Assembly (NCBI GenBank): GCA_027919835.1
Contig: JANVFP010000007.1
Span: 1,054,001 to 1,118,000, forward strand
Length of the DNA: 64,000 nucleotides
Reading direction: 5' to 3'
Origin: Lentinula raphanica
Lineage: Eukaryota > Basidiomycota > Agaricomycetes > Agaricales > Omphalotaceae
Made by a program: the position numbers and the translations under genes. Positions 1 through 11,655 of this stretch are shown one piece after another (the stretch's first letter is position 1; each line of letters starts with the position of its first letter). The notes under the pieces were generated by a model. The model searched no databases and was not told the DNA's origin. It saw nothing but the letters and a program-made list of their open reading frames with translations.

Positions 1-370
1 AGGAATTTCCCTTGATAGGAATTTCCTTGGGCAGGAATTTCCCCTGATAGGAATTTCCTTGGGCAGGAATTTCCCCTGATAGGAATTCCCTTGGGCAGGA
101 ATTTCCCTTGTTAGGAATTTCCTTTGGTAGGAATTTCCTTTGGTAAGAATTTCCTTTGGTAGGAATTTCCTTTGGTAGGAATTTCCTTTGGTAAGAATTT
201 CCTTTGGTAGGAATTTCCTTTGGTAAGAATTTCCTTTGGTAAGAATTTCCTTTGGTAGGAATTTCCTATGGTAGGAATTCCTCAGGTAAAATTTGCCCAG
301 GTAGGAATTTCTTACACTAGGAATTCCCTTACAGCTGTGAGGTAGGAATTTCCTTCTGGCAGTAAAGTAG
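1..370. repeat. Minisatellite array, left subterminal repeats of the KDZ element
   Basis: About 22 tandem copies of a 16-18 bp unit close to AGGAATTTCCTTTGGT, with variants CTTGGGC and CCTGATT; copies decay toward 370. The same unit occurs in opposite orientation at 13,770-14,300, so the two arrays bracket the accessory gene and the transposase. The array starts at base 1, so its outer end and the element's left terminus lie outside the window. Confidence 0.9.
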
Positions 371-462
371 GAATTTTTTGAGGTATACTTATGCACCAAT
401 CTACGTTGAACACGGATATCTGAGCAGAAGTTTTTGCAATTTCAACTAAAATCTACAACACC

Positions 463-3400
463 CTACATATTCCTTCTACTGCTGGCTATGGCTTTACGGA
501 ACTTCATCAATTTTCTTCTCTTCAATGAGGATTGAGTCTGAGATCTGTCATCTTTCAGACTTCTCTTCCTCTTTCCTAAATCTGCAAGGCGTGAAGGACC
601 TGCAAGTGGCGGAGATGAAGAACCTGCCAGATGAGCAATAAAACCATCTCCAGCTTCATCCCTGCTTTTCTTTTCTCTCCTAATCCTAGCTTCATCTTCA
701 TCCTCATCATCTTCATAGAGAGGAACTTTACCCCTTTTTTTACCTTTGTGCAAATCCTTTCTACTATCACCTACACTCTCAACCCAATCATCTACATCTG
801 ACACCTTCACTATAGTCTTCCCATTCACATCTATTACCAGAGGAACATTTCCTTGTTCCTCTGTTTGAAGTTCTACCTCATCTAATCGAGTGTGCATATC
901 AGAATACCATATATACTGCATATACATGCGCACGATACCTTCAGTCCAATATTCCAACTCATACATCACCGCTTGGATTTCCGGGGCATTGGGAGGGACT
1001 TGATTCAACAGCGCATCGTACTCTTGCTGGAGGTGGGCCATCCGCGGCTCGAAAGCCATCCGGATATGATGTGTGGGGAGAGACTTCAAGCTCTTCTTCT
1101 CGTTGTCTTCCTTTTTCTCCTCCCCAACCTTAGGAAACGCAGCCCCTACTGGCCAGTTCTTGATACGAATATGATGTTTCCACGCTTTGGTAACAAAGTT
1201 ATTGAGAGAAATCTTCACCGGCTCTCCCAAGAGTTGTTCTGCCAGCACGTATGAGTATAGACATGAATCTGTACTGGTGAAACTCACTGATATCATATTT
1301 AAAAATTGCCCCCAAGACCCGTAGCTCCCGATCCTTCCGCTGTTCACTTCCCTTTCTAAGGGTCTCGGTCATCAGCTCTGATAGCTCCCTATTGGAACTA
1401 CGTTCATCCATTTCCACCTGTCGGAACATCATTTCGAGATCATGAAGCTGAGCATCCATCTTTGATCCGAAACGCTGCTTCGCTGCTTTCCCTATCTCAT
1501 CTCCCGCAAAAAAAGCACTTAAGCTGCGGCCCATGCGGTCTCGTTCCGTGGTAATGACCCAACCAAGCAAGTGAACCCCTGCTGTCTCATAAAGCCGCTC
1601 ACCCTATGAAACAATGAATGAGGGTCTTCAAAAACTGATATTGGGATAGAACGTACCAAGACCAGAGCAGGGTGCATCATGCTTTTGATGTTCACACTAA
1701 TTTTGCCAGAATTCTTCGCACCCTCTACAAATCTATCAAGTCGGTTCTTGGCCCAGTCCATCTCCATCTTCATAGCGCGCGCATGGTTTCGTTTATCCTT
1801 CATTTCCTCCTCTGAGAGTCGAGACTTCAACGTCTCCTCATACTCATCTCGAACAAACTTGGTAAAATCTTGATGTCTTTCTGTAAGAACATTCAGACTC
1901 AAACCATGTTTACAACCAAGAGACACCTACGTTTGCGCTTTTTCTTCACCTTTCCATGTTCAGCATACCACATCTGAAAGGCATTGAAGGGGTTTTCGCG
2001 ACGAGGAGCTTTGGCCTTTTGGTCCAAATATGCATAACAAGTATGCACATTCTTTCCAGCTTCTGTAGCGATTTGTTTGACGTTGGCAGAATACTGCGCG
2101 CGAGCCTCATCTAACAGTGCTCGGACCTCTTTGGATAAAGGTCCACCCTTGCGAGAGACTTTTTGTGCTGAACCTTTGACACGGTTATCGCTGTTGTTAT
2201 CGTCACTTTCATCGCCGTCGTCGTTGCTGTTATTGCCGTTGTCGTCACTGTTATCGCCGTCGCCATCGCTGTTGTTATCGTCGCTTTCGTCGCCATCATC
2301 ATCGCTGTCACCGACTCCATCATGGATGCTACCCCTAGTGTCGGTTATTCCTTGCCACTCAGACTCGGACTCTTCATCCTCGTTATTTTCATCATCCTCC
2401 CTCTGCTTCTGCTTCTGCTTCTGCCTCTGTCGGTGTCCCCGTCGTCCCCGTCTCTCCTCTTCATCTGTCTTCTCATCCTCATCATTGGATTCCTCCTCGT
2501 CTGTCTCCTCATTCTTATCGTTGGCCTCCTCCTCTTCCTCCGCTTCCTCTGCTGCTGCCACCTCACTCCCTTCTTTACTATCTTCTTTAGCATGGTCAGA
2601 GTCCCCATCCATAACGAGGGAAGATTGATAGTCAACGAGCGGTTTCACAGGACTGGTGGGCACAGGATTTTGGCTATCACAGATCCTCCGCCATCCAGTA
2701 TGTGCAACACGGTGCATCTTGTCCCAAGCCGACTTCCTATGTTTTTGAACCACGTGGCGTAACTTTGGATGATCCACCATGCGATCCTCCCAAGAATCCC
2801 CGGTGAGCTCTTTTACGGCGTTGATCACGGATTCCAAATACTGCTCTCTGATACGATGCGCCGCAACTGGATCGACACTCTTCGCTTCTTCGTAGTGATC
2901 CAAATCCCACTGTAGGTATGTGTCCTCGAACTCTGAGTCGGACTCGGAGTCGGACTCTGAGTCGGACGGTTGTTCTTTCTCTCCAGCGGCATGCTCCTCT
3001 CTACCTCCCTCAGTATCATCATCATCCTTAGTCTTCATCCCCGTGTTTTCGATTGACTGATCGGGCACCTTCCGAGTAGGTGGCCAGTCGTCGATCTCTG
3101 GAACATACGTCCCAAGTTTCTTCTGGATGTTCTTGTAGATCTCCCACCACTCGGATAGTTCTCCGTCGAAGTCGTTAATCTCTCGTAGGGTGTCATGCCA
3201 CACTTCATTATAGCCTTCACCATAGAGGTCACGCAGAGCAGCTTCCACCGCAGGAAGCTTCATCTCATCCATCGTGAAGAACTGGAGCACGACCTCCCAG
3301 CCTTTCTTGTCATCGCTAGAGAAAAATCAGTGTCATGCAAATCCATACAAGATCATCACGTACATAGTTCCTGCAGCTTTGCGTTGGCTACGTGTTGGTG

Positions 3401-3875
3401 GCGAGTTCGGGCCATCTCCAACATGCAATTCGGCCGGGACCTGTCATGCAATCAGTATTGAGTCTTTGAAAGTCGCCATGTTGGAGGTATGAAACTGACC
3501 TTAGCGGCCATCTCCTTACTTCCTGCCTGACGAGTCCGGGCTCCTTTTGCTTGTCCTAGAGACACGCCATCGTCAGCCCGCGGTTCTGCCGGGGCGTTTT
3601 TCTGTTAATCAATTAGCATTTGAAGGCTTCGGAACTCAAAAAAATGAACCTACCGTAGCACCTGTCCCATCACCTCTTGCCTGATGCGTCGGGGCTCCTT
3701 TTTTCTGTTGGCAAAGAAGTCAGTTTCACCGAGTGGACACTCTGCACAGGCTCTCACCTTAGGATGTCTCTTTCGACCTTGAGCAGTTTCTATCTTCTTG
3801 TGAATGCGACCTTGTATCTCCATCCAATCCGCTTCATCGCCCTCGAAGTCGTTGATTTCCTTGAGCATCTCACGC
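463..3875 (-). pseudogene. KDZ-element accessory gene, 3' portion
   Basis: Function unknown; I recognise the protein as a family seen beside KDZ transposases in agarics, from memory only. Exons in reading order (high to low coordinates) carry: a partial about 60-residue repeat (REMLKEINDFEGDEADW) near 3,780-3,870; linker exons ending GDGTGAT and QAGSKEMAAK; a complete repeat (GWEVVLQFF... to NIQKKLG) near 3,100-3,310; an acidic Asp/Ser/Glu-rich tract at about 2,190-2,620; a possible helix-turn-helix stretch (LLDEARAQYSANVKQIATEA) and NPFNAFQMWYAEHG at about 1,970-2,130; a Lys/Arg cluster near 1,930; then DFTKFVRDEYEETLKSRL at 1,790-1,880 and a coiled, charged C-terminus to 463. Several frame changes fit short introns (for example GTAGGT...AACAG at about 3,600-3,650). 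Near 1,270-1,350 the two frames are joined only by a 19-nt GT-AG stretch, too short for an intron, so a frameshift is possible. F1 cuts the 5' side. Confidence 0.6.
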
Positions 3876-6598
3876 CAGCTGATACTGTAAAGCTTTTGTA
3901 AAAAGACCTGATGAGTTATCCAGGAGCTTTTGAAAATAGTTGTGACGACACAGAGGGGGCTCCGGAAATGGCTCCGGGGGGTGGGCATGCCTGTCACCAC
4001 CTGTCACATCTGACCTATATTTACTGTTTTGGGTAATTAATAATTATCCAGATATTAAATAAGCGGTACATTTGTAAAAAATCCTGATAAACTATAAAAA
4101 TTCAAAAAAACCCAAAAAAACCTAATTAGGTCAAATCGGGGTATGTAAACAAAATAGCCTTATATGGTAAAAAATGCTGTAGGATCTATCTAGGTGCTAA
4201 AAATAGCCAAAAAAATCACTAAAAATGCTAAAAATATGTAGGGATGGTATATAGCCTATTGCAGATCCAGGCATCCGAAAATTACCAAAAAAAGGAAATT
4301 TTTGATGATGATGTCATCTTGTAGCAAAAAATCTGAAAAAAATCCTAAAAATAGTCAAAAAATTCAGGGGTGCCTTGTTGGCCCTGAAAATGCAAAATAA
4401 AAAAAATACGCAACAAGTGTAAAAATTTTTGTCACTCCAAATGATACCAAATCCACTATATAGTCAGTATATATAATGTATATGCTATATTTAGCATCCT
4501 AGTACCCTCATTGGGCTAAAAATAGAACTTGATCTCATCTGGTAGCAAAAATCCAAAAAAAATCATTAAAAATACTCAAAAAATTTAGGGGTGCCTCATT
4601 GGCCCTGAAAATGCAAAATAAAAAAATTTACACGACACAATTGAAAAACAACATCACTCCAAATCTTATCAAATTTACTATATAGTTAGTATATATTATG
4701 TATATACTATTTATAGCATCCCTAGTACCCTCAATCACTTATATCACTCAAGAATCCTACCAAACTGACAACATTGAGTAAATGTAATGTACATGGTATT
4801 TTTAGCACACCTAGTACCCTTAAAAACTCAGAACAATTTATATCACTCACTATGTTCAGTATACTTAGTACTCATCACATTTAACACACTAAAACTCGGA
4901 ACAGTACTTATATGTATCATACTTAACACAGTTGGCAATGAAAATACTCAAAACAGTGTTATCAGTCACTATACTTAACACACTTAACAGTCAAAAAGTC
5001 GGAATAATTTTACTTGATATACATAACACACTCATTGTTATACTACAACACACTTATAACAACGAGTTTTGGGCGCTTATGGGTGCTTATTTGGTATTTT
5101 TGAGTCGAAATTCTTTAATAGCACACTCAATAATTTTTGTGTGGGGTTTATACTGTGTAAGGATGTTGTTTATATCATACTACACTTGATACAATTTGGA
5201 GAACTCCCATAAAACACTGTTATATCACAAAGATCACAATATAGCCAGCCCCACAGGCTGTAATCTGGAGTTCTCCAAATTGTATCAAGTGTAGTATGAT
5301 ATAAACAACATCCTTACACAGTATAAACCCCACACAAAAATTATTGAGTGTGCTATTAAAGAATTTCGACTCAAAAATACCAAATAAGCGCCCATAAGCG
5401 CCCAAAACTCATTGTTATAAGTGTGTTGTAGTATAACAATGAGTGTGTTATGTATATCAAGTAACATTGTTCCGACTTTTTGACTGTTAAGTGTGTTAAG
5501 TATAGTGACTGATAACACTGTTTTGAGTATTTTCATTGCCAACTGTGTTAAGTATGATACATATAAGTACTGTTCCAAGTTTTAGTGTGTTAAATATGAT
5601 GAGTACTAAGTATACTGAACATATTGAGTGATATAAATTGTTCTGAGTTTTTAAGGGTACTAGGTGTGCTAAAAATACCATGTACATTACATTTACTCAA
5701 TGTTGTCAGTTTGGTAGGATTCTTGAGTGATATAAGTGATTGAGGGTACTAGGGATGCTATAAATAGTATATACATAATATATACTAACTATATAGTAAA
5801 TTTGATAAGATTTGGAGTGATGTTGTTTTTCAATTGTGTCGTGTAAATTTTTTTATTTTGCATTTTCAGGGCCAATGAGGCACCCCTAAATTTTTTGAGT
5901 ATTTTTAATGATTTTTTTTGGATTTTTGCTACCAGATGAGATCAAGTTCTATTTTTAGCCCAATGAGGGTACTAGGATGCTAAATATAGCATATACATTA
6001 TATATACTGACTATATAGTGGATTTGGTATCATTTGGAGTGACAAAAATTTTTACACTTGTCGCGTATTTTTTTTTATTTTGCATTTTCAGGGCCAACAA
6101 GGCACCCCTGAATTTTTTGACTATTTTTAGGATTTTTTTCAGATTTTTTGCTACAAGATGACATCATCATCAAAAATTTCCTTTTTTGGTAATTTTCGGA
6201 TGCCTGGATCTGCAATAGGCTATATACCATCCCTACATATTTTTAGCATTTTTAGTGATTTTTTTGGCTATTTTTAGCACCTAGATAGATCCTACAGCAT
6301 TTTTTACCATATAAGGCTATTTTGTTTACATACCCCGATTTGACCTAATTAGGTTTTTTTGGGTTTTTTTGAATTTTTATAGTTTATCAGGATTTTTTAC
6401 AAATGTACCGCTTATTTAATATCTGGATAATTATTAATTACCCAAAACAGTAAATATAGGTCAGATGTGACAGGTGGTGACAGGCATGCCCACCCCCCGG
6501 AGCCATTTCCGGAGCCCCCTCTGTGTTGTCACAACTATTTTCAAAAGCTCCTGGATAACTCATCAGGTCTTTTTACAAAAGCTTTACAGTATCAGCTG
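3876..6598. mobile_element. Fold-back element F1 (2.7 kb near-perfect palindrome)
   Basis: Starts CAGCTGATACTGTAAAGC and ends with its exact reverse complement. The two arms, about 1.3 kb each, are almost identical inverted copies and meet around 5,200-5,270 with a loop of only about 75 nt. Each arm has a GC-rich subterminal block with CCGGGGGGTG, then AT-rich sequence, then imperfect repeats of a cacacttaacaatgaaaa-like unit. No protein-coding content is convincing; short frames occur in mirrored pairs. No 6-bp target duplication is visible. The flanking accessory-gene reading (EEELEDQL | WREMLKEI) lacks about 7-8 residues compared with the paralogous repeat, suggesting a small deletion at insertion. 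Shares arm sequence with F2-F4 but has different outer ends. Confidence 0.9.
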
Positions 6599-7480
6599 GT
6601 CTTCCAACTCTTCCTCAAAAGACGAGGGTGTGCGACCTCCAGCAGATACGGATGGAGAACGGGTACCCACTGCAGGAGTATCTTGGGGATCAGTCGCTGG
6701 ATGTGAGACTCGATCGCGAGAAGGGCGGCGACAGAGGAGATGTTATCGTCCTTCTCGACATGCATAATCTTGGCTACTTCCCCTGCCCACTTGGTGCGAT
6801 ATACTGCGTCGCCGAAAAGTTGACGAAGTTTCGATTCGGCGGCGCTGAGGTCTAGTTCATCAGAATGATACATTCTGAGAATCTCCCAGCCCTCAACATC
6901 ATCTGTCGCTTAGATAGAGGAAACTGGGCATGGTACTTCTTCATTTGCATCATCCGAGCCATAGCCGTTAAGGTAGTCCAGGGGATCAGTTGACAGAGAA
7001 TTTGAGTCGCGGGTAGCATCGCCCATCTGTACATCGCAATCGGACGTGGTTACAGATTTCAAAGGGTCAGAGTGTGAGTCCACGAGAACGCGTTTAGACA
7101 AACGTTCCTCCCAAGCAGCAATCACGCGTTGCAGAGGGTCCTGTTCGTCTCGCTGTCGAAGTGAGACGCTCTCGACAGCAGCCAGTCGACGGTCTCCCTC
7201 AAACCTTTCTTCATCGTAATCGTCATCGTCTTCGTCTTCCTCCTCTCCTTCATGAGCTTCATCCGCAATGAACAGTTGTCGAAGGGTCTAAACGGAAGCA
7301 AAACGGAAGCAAATTCGTTAAGCGGGATTCATTCAAATGCGAGGTACATACTGTGGGGCTTGGGCGCGTTGATGAACTGGTCGTCATTGTTGAGAGACCC
7401 TTCCAAAGTCTATCCTGTGTGTTGTTCGTTAGCTCGATACTGTACGAGCGAGCTTCTACCAACCAGCCCCGTCTCGTTTC
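6599..7480 (-). pseudogene. KDZ-element accessory gene, 5' portion
   Basis: Upstream continuation of the accessory gene on the other side of F1. Around 6,640-6,900 lies another copy of its repeated domain (GWEILRMYHSDELDL... LRQLFGDAVY... IESHIQRLI), aligning with GWEVVLQFF... LRDLYGEGY... in the 3' portion. A one-base frame change or unrecognised intron then leads to a Pro/Ser linker and the start of the next repeat (SSFEEELEDQL), where F1 enters. Upstream are acidic and charged segments (about 6,910-7,260, with EEEDEDDDDYDEE) and a probable exon at about 7,352-7,410 reading SLNNDDQFINAPKP, linked by GTATGT...AG. The first exon was not found. Function unknown. Confidence 0.5.
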
Positions 7481-8757
7481 GTTGTTTCAACTCTTTTGAC
7501 GACTTTCGCGTATACAACAGCGGCCTTCGGCCTTCTCATTCTCAGCACGAAATATCTTATGTTTTTCTTCTTATATTCTAGCCTCCTACACTACACGACG
7601 ACATACGAACTTGAAGACTGAGCTATAACTTACCAGCAAAGTGGAAGTCCGAAGAGAGAATGAGAAAGCTTACCTAATTCAACAAGCCATGATTTTACGG
7701 CTGCGAAGTAGCAACTTCGTGAGTCATATCCTCATGTGCTCAACACTTAGACGCCTGTCTCGGCTCGTCGGCATATTCGGCTCTTCAGCAAGTCAGTACT
7801 TGCAGTGTTTACTCATCAGGTTTCTACTTCGAAGCCATGAGTTCACAGCAAATCGATTATGTAATATGTTTTCCTCTTGATTTCGTACCGCCAAGTTCCA
7901 ACCAGACCAACCATCCTCATCGCCGATCGAGCAGGCCGTTATATTCCACCGTCCTTGTCAAGGCCTACTGTATCTTCTATCTCACCACCGTTCTTCCCTT
8001 CGATAAGCCAGCAGACGCCCAGCCCCTCATCTAGGCAAGGCTCTGCTGGCTGTCACCAAGCTCTTTGGAAGAACCCTGGAAGGCCACAACTGAGCAAATC
8101 GAGGAGGAGTTGTCGCGGGTCGTTGAAAGTAAAGACGTAATTCAGAGGACAGACGATGAACAAGGTACGTGTACTGGTCGCCATCCATAAAACCGCTTAC
8201 CTCAATCTAATCCCCTTCGTTAGTGCTGTACATCCCAGGGCACATGCAGACGGCGCGTCGACAAGCTGATTCCCTCACGCCGCCCCTGCTTTCTATTTCC
8301 TCGCCCACCATTACGAATTACACTCGAATCTGGCCTCATGCGGTTCTACGTCTTCCATCCTACGGTTTACAGTATTCAAGGCTGACGAAGACGGGTGGAT
8401 CTGGAAGGGTACTGGGTATGTGAGTATCCTCACATCGTATTGGGGTATGTTACTCAACCAAACACGCTTATGAAGGTCGAACGCTCAGTTCACGCTACGA
8501 GGCGCTGGGACTTACGCACCCTTCTCGATGAGAGTTCGGCATTGATTTTTTTCGTGAAAATGGTATGCTCATCTACTCCGTGCATGCCCTTTTCTTAAGT
8601 ACCCTAGTCAAGATGTAGCTTGGGTTGTCGGACTGCCTGTGGCGCTGTAGCAGTAGACAGAAATTTCAAATAAAGCTTTGTAAAATGCTGTGTAAATTTA
8701 GTCGCCAAATACTTCAAAGCTGACGCTAGTGATCAACATAGACTTCGTTTCCAACCC
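7481..8757. other. Divergent intergenic interval, no gene recognised
   Basis: Lies between the minus-strand accessory gene and the plus-strand transposase. Short open frames on the plus strand (7,837-8,034; 7,877-8,140; 8,223-8,598) are separated by stretches that could be introns (for example GGTACGTGTAC at 8,164), but no conserved domain is recognisable. It may hold the two divergent promoters and a decayed 5' exon of either gene. Base composition is near 50% GC, unlike the AT-rich fold-back elements, so it is not simply transposon filler. Confidence 0.4.
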
Positions 8758-10794
8758 ATGCATCCGCGAATTAGAGCAGAGAAACGCAAAGCGTTAGCAG
8801 AAGATCAAGCTGCCGCATCGACGCCTGATTACTCTCTGATTCCTGTGACATCCCCAAAACGCAAACGAACTCTCGCGGCTCTCCCCACGTTCTATCTGGC
8901 TAACGGCAAAAAATTCAATCAAAAAAGTCGTCTACCCGTTCCACTTGGTCAGGTCGGCCTGCAAGAACGTCGGAGCGATTTACTCGAGCCCAAAATAAAA
9001 CCCGCGCGTGATGAAGGCGAGCTCGCCCACAGCATGGTCTTCACTGACACTCCCAATAACCACATTCGCAAACGCCTCGCGCAGTTCCAGCGTTGGACCA
9101 CCGATGTCATACCCAAGCTTATCAAACCATACATGAGTTTGCTGCGGGACACCGAGAACCTCAAAAAGGATCCTGTACCGTTAACAAAAGAATGTACCTG
9201 CATGAATGTTCAATCCGACCTTTCTGTCTTGATTGTTCGGTTTCACGGTAAGTGGTACGATCATTGAGTTACTGGGTCATCTAATATGTTTGTAGAGCTG
9301 GAGAGGATACAGCTTAAGGTGTGCCCATGTCAAAGAGCAGCGGAACAGCTTGTAGAGAGGGGTCTATTCCCCTGTGCGCCTTTACAGCCAAGTCTGGCTG
9401 TAGATATGCGCGTTCTAGACTTCGTGGCCTGACTGTTTCTCCGGATTTCACCAAATACAACGGCGCTGACGGATACGATCCGCGATTTTCTTTGGAGTCA
9501 AGGATATAACATGAAAGGGGAGGTTCGTATTATTTTTTCTTGGGTGCGAGTAATAGTATTGATTGAATTGTATCAAATTGTAGGATCCTCTGCGGAGACG
9601 ATTTGGAAATGTGCTCCAGTGGTACAACAGTCTACAAGATGCTACCAACAACTTCGTCGATTCCATCCTCCTACAATTGCGTTCTTTGCTTCGTGTATGC
9701 GATGAATCGTCGATGGATTTTCAAGAACTCACGACCTCTGAAGAGCTGGATGATGATGGTGAAGACGAATCTGATGAGATTGATGAAGATGATGAAGATG
9801 ACGACGGGGACGATGAAAACAACGACAGCGGCGACGATGAGGACAAGGATAAGGATAAGGAGCGCCTTTTGAACCGACCAAGCGGATATCTCCGCGCGCG
9901 ATGTCCGCTCTGTTTTGGTGGGTGTTCTACTATCAGCAATGGGTGAGTGAGAACTGTCCTATTTTTCTGGCTCGCATCCTCACCGTTCCTCACTAGATTG
10001 AATGTAATTGTTTGCATCGATGCATGTTTTACCCAAAAACATAATAAACAGCCCCACCATGACCCTCCGCGTCGACATCCTAAGACTGTGTTTGTACCTG
10101 AGTCTCATGTGAAGACCTGGGAAGCACTGGTGGATCGTGTCCGACCTCCCAAGGAAAATCGACGCCAGGGAAAAGATTCAAATTCAGAGAGGGCGGATAG
10201 ATGTGAAGGTCCCTTGAAAGTTCCTAATTCAGTTCTTGATACTTGTGAACAGAGCTTTGCTGCGGCTGATGAAACCCGAGAAAAAGCGAGTTCTCAGTTC
10301 TTTGACTCTACGGCTCTCATGGGATTGTTGTGCCGTCATGACCGTCATCAGGAAAAATACCCCTGACCAGGAGCACCTCAAAGATCCCAGAGATTTTCCC
10401 AAATTCCTAGAGTCTTTGAAACAGCTTGCAGCACCCAAGGTCTTGGAGGTCTTTGGGAAAAGTGTCTAAACTCCAGCATCTATAAGATTGCCTCAAGTTG
10501 ATACAAAATATATTCATTTATCTTTAAGGTCACCTGAGGATTGTGCAAAAGCCTGAGTTCTCTAAGTGATCTAGGTTACCAGAATTGCTCAGGCTTTTAG
10601 CCATATCTTGAAGAATTTATACACCTTTGAATGCTTCTCAAGTGCTTTTGAAATGTCTTAAAAATCTTCAAAACTCTTTGGAAATGCTTGAATTATCTTT
10701 ATAATTCTTTGAATAATTCTGAAATGATTTTTAATATCTTCAAAAAAATTTGAAGTGGTTTGAAAAGTAAATTTGCCTGCTTTCAGTTGACCTG

Positions 10795-10960
10795 AACATC
10801 TTTGAAAAAGATTTGAGATGCTCTGAGAAAGATTTGAGGTGCTTTGAGAAAGATCTGAGTTGCTTTTAAAAGGATTTGAGTTGCTTTGTGAAAGATTTGA
10901 GGTGCTTTGAAAAAGATTTGAGTTGCTTTCAGAAAGATTTGAGATTCTTTGAGATTCCTT
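10795..10960. repeat. E1 left subterminal array
   Basis: About eight degenerate copies of a 21-22 bp unit GAAAGATTTGAGGTGCTTTGA. The reverse-complement array is at 11,445-11,655, so the two could pair as a long imperfect stem. Same design as the minisatellites of the large KDZ element but with a different unit. Confidence 0.8.
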
Positions 10961-11135
10961 CAAGAACTTTAAATGCTTTTCCACATATTTACTCCTCATA
11001 AACAATCTAAAATAACATTAACAAGCTTTATTTATACTATTACATAGTATTACTAGCTATATAACTGATATTTCTTGTGTAACACCTGTAATTTGCATAA
11101 ACAAAACAGGCAGGCATTTTGCACACCGTGAACCA

Positions 11136-11150
11136 TGTACAATCAAAAAG
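11136..11150 (+). other. Central conserved block of E elements (in E1)
   Basis: TGTACAATCAAAAAG, preceded by CACCGTGAACCA. The same 15-mer lies near the middle of E5 (50,201-50,215) and, reversed, of E3 (19,577-19,591), although the surrounding sequence differs. Role unknown. Confidence 0.6.
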
Positions 11151-11444
11151 TTTTCCCCCTGGTCAAAAAGTAAATATAACAATAATAATATACTATACAC
11201 ACATAATATATATATTATATATAAATATATATATAATTATAATAGATATACCTTATATATTAGCCTACAACTGCCTATGTACTGTTCCGAAATTTGAGAG
11301 TTAGTAATATACAGTAGTGAATACATTAGATATGTATAAGATGAATAAAAAACAGTCAGATATACAATACAATAATAAACTAATAAAAAAGGAAATAATT
11401 GAACATATATATCAATTTGTAAAAACCTCAAAGATACTCAGAAG

Positions 11445-11655
11445 CACCTCAAAGATATTCAAATCTTTCTCAAAGCAACTTAAATCTTTTTCAAAGCACC
11501 TCAAATCTTTCTCAAAGCAACCCAAATCTTTTTCAAAGCACCTCAAATCCTTTTCAAAGAAACTCAAATCCTTCTCAAAGCAACTCAAATCTTTCTCAAA
11601 GCACCCCAAATCTTTCTCAGAGCATCTCAAATCTTTCTCAAAGATGTTCAGGTCA
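11445..11655. repeat. E1 right subterminal array
   Basis: About ten copies of a 21-bp unit CTCAAAGCACCTCAAATCTTT, the inverted counterpart of the array at 10,795-10,960. It reads open in frame on both strands only because the unit is a multiple of three. Confidence 0.85.

Noticed and set aside
1..370. CRISPR array
   Set aside because: Units are contiguous without unique spacers and the host is a fungus; this is a minisatellite.
2077..2628. Ser/Leu-rich plus-strand open frame
   Set aside because: Antisense of the acidic tract of the accessory gene; composition is explained by that.
5220..5578. Paired small proteins in F1 (the same sequence on both strands)
   Set aside because: Mirror images created by the inverted arms; no conserved start or codon pattern.
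7481..8757. TET/JBP-type dioxygenase, expected beside some KDZ transposases
   Set aside because: No HxD...H pattern or dioxygenase-like block could be read in either strand.
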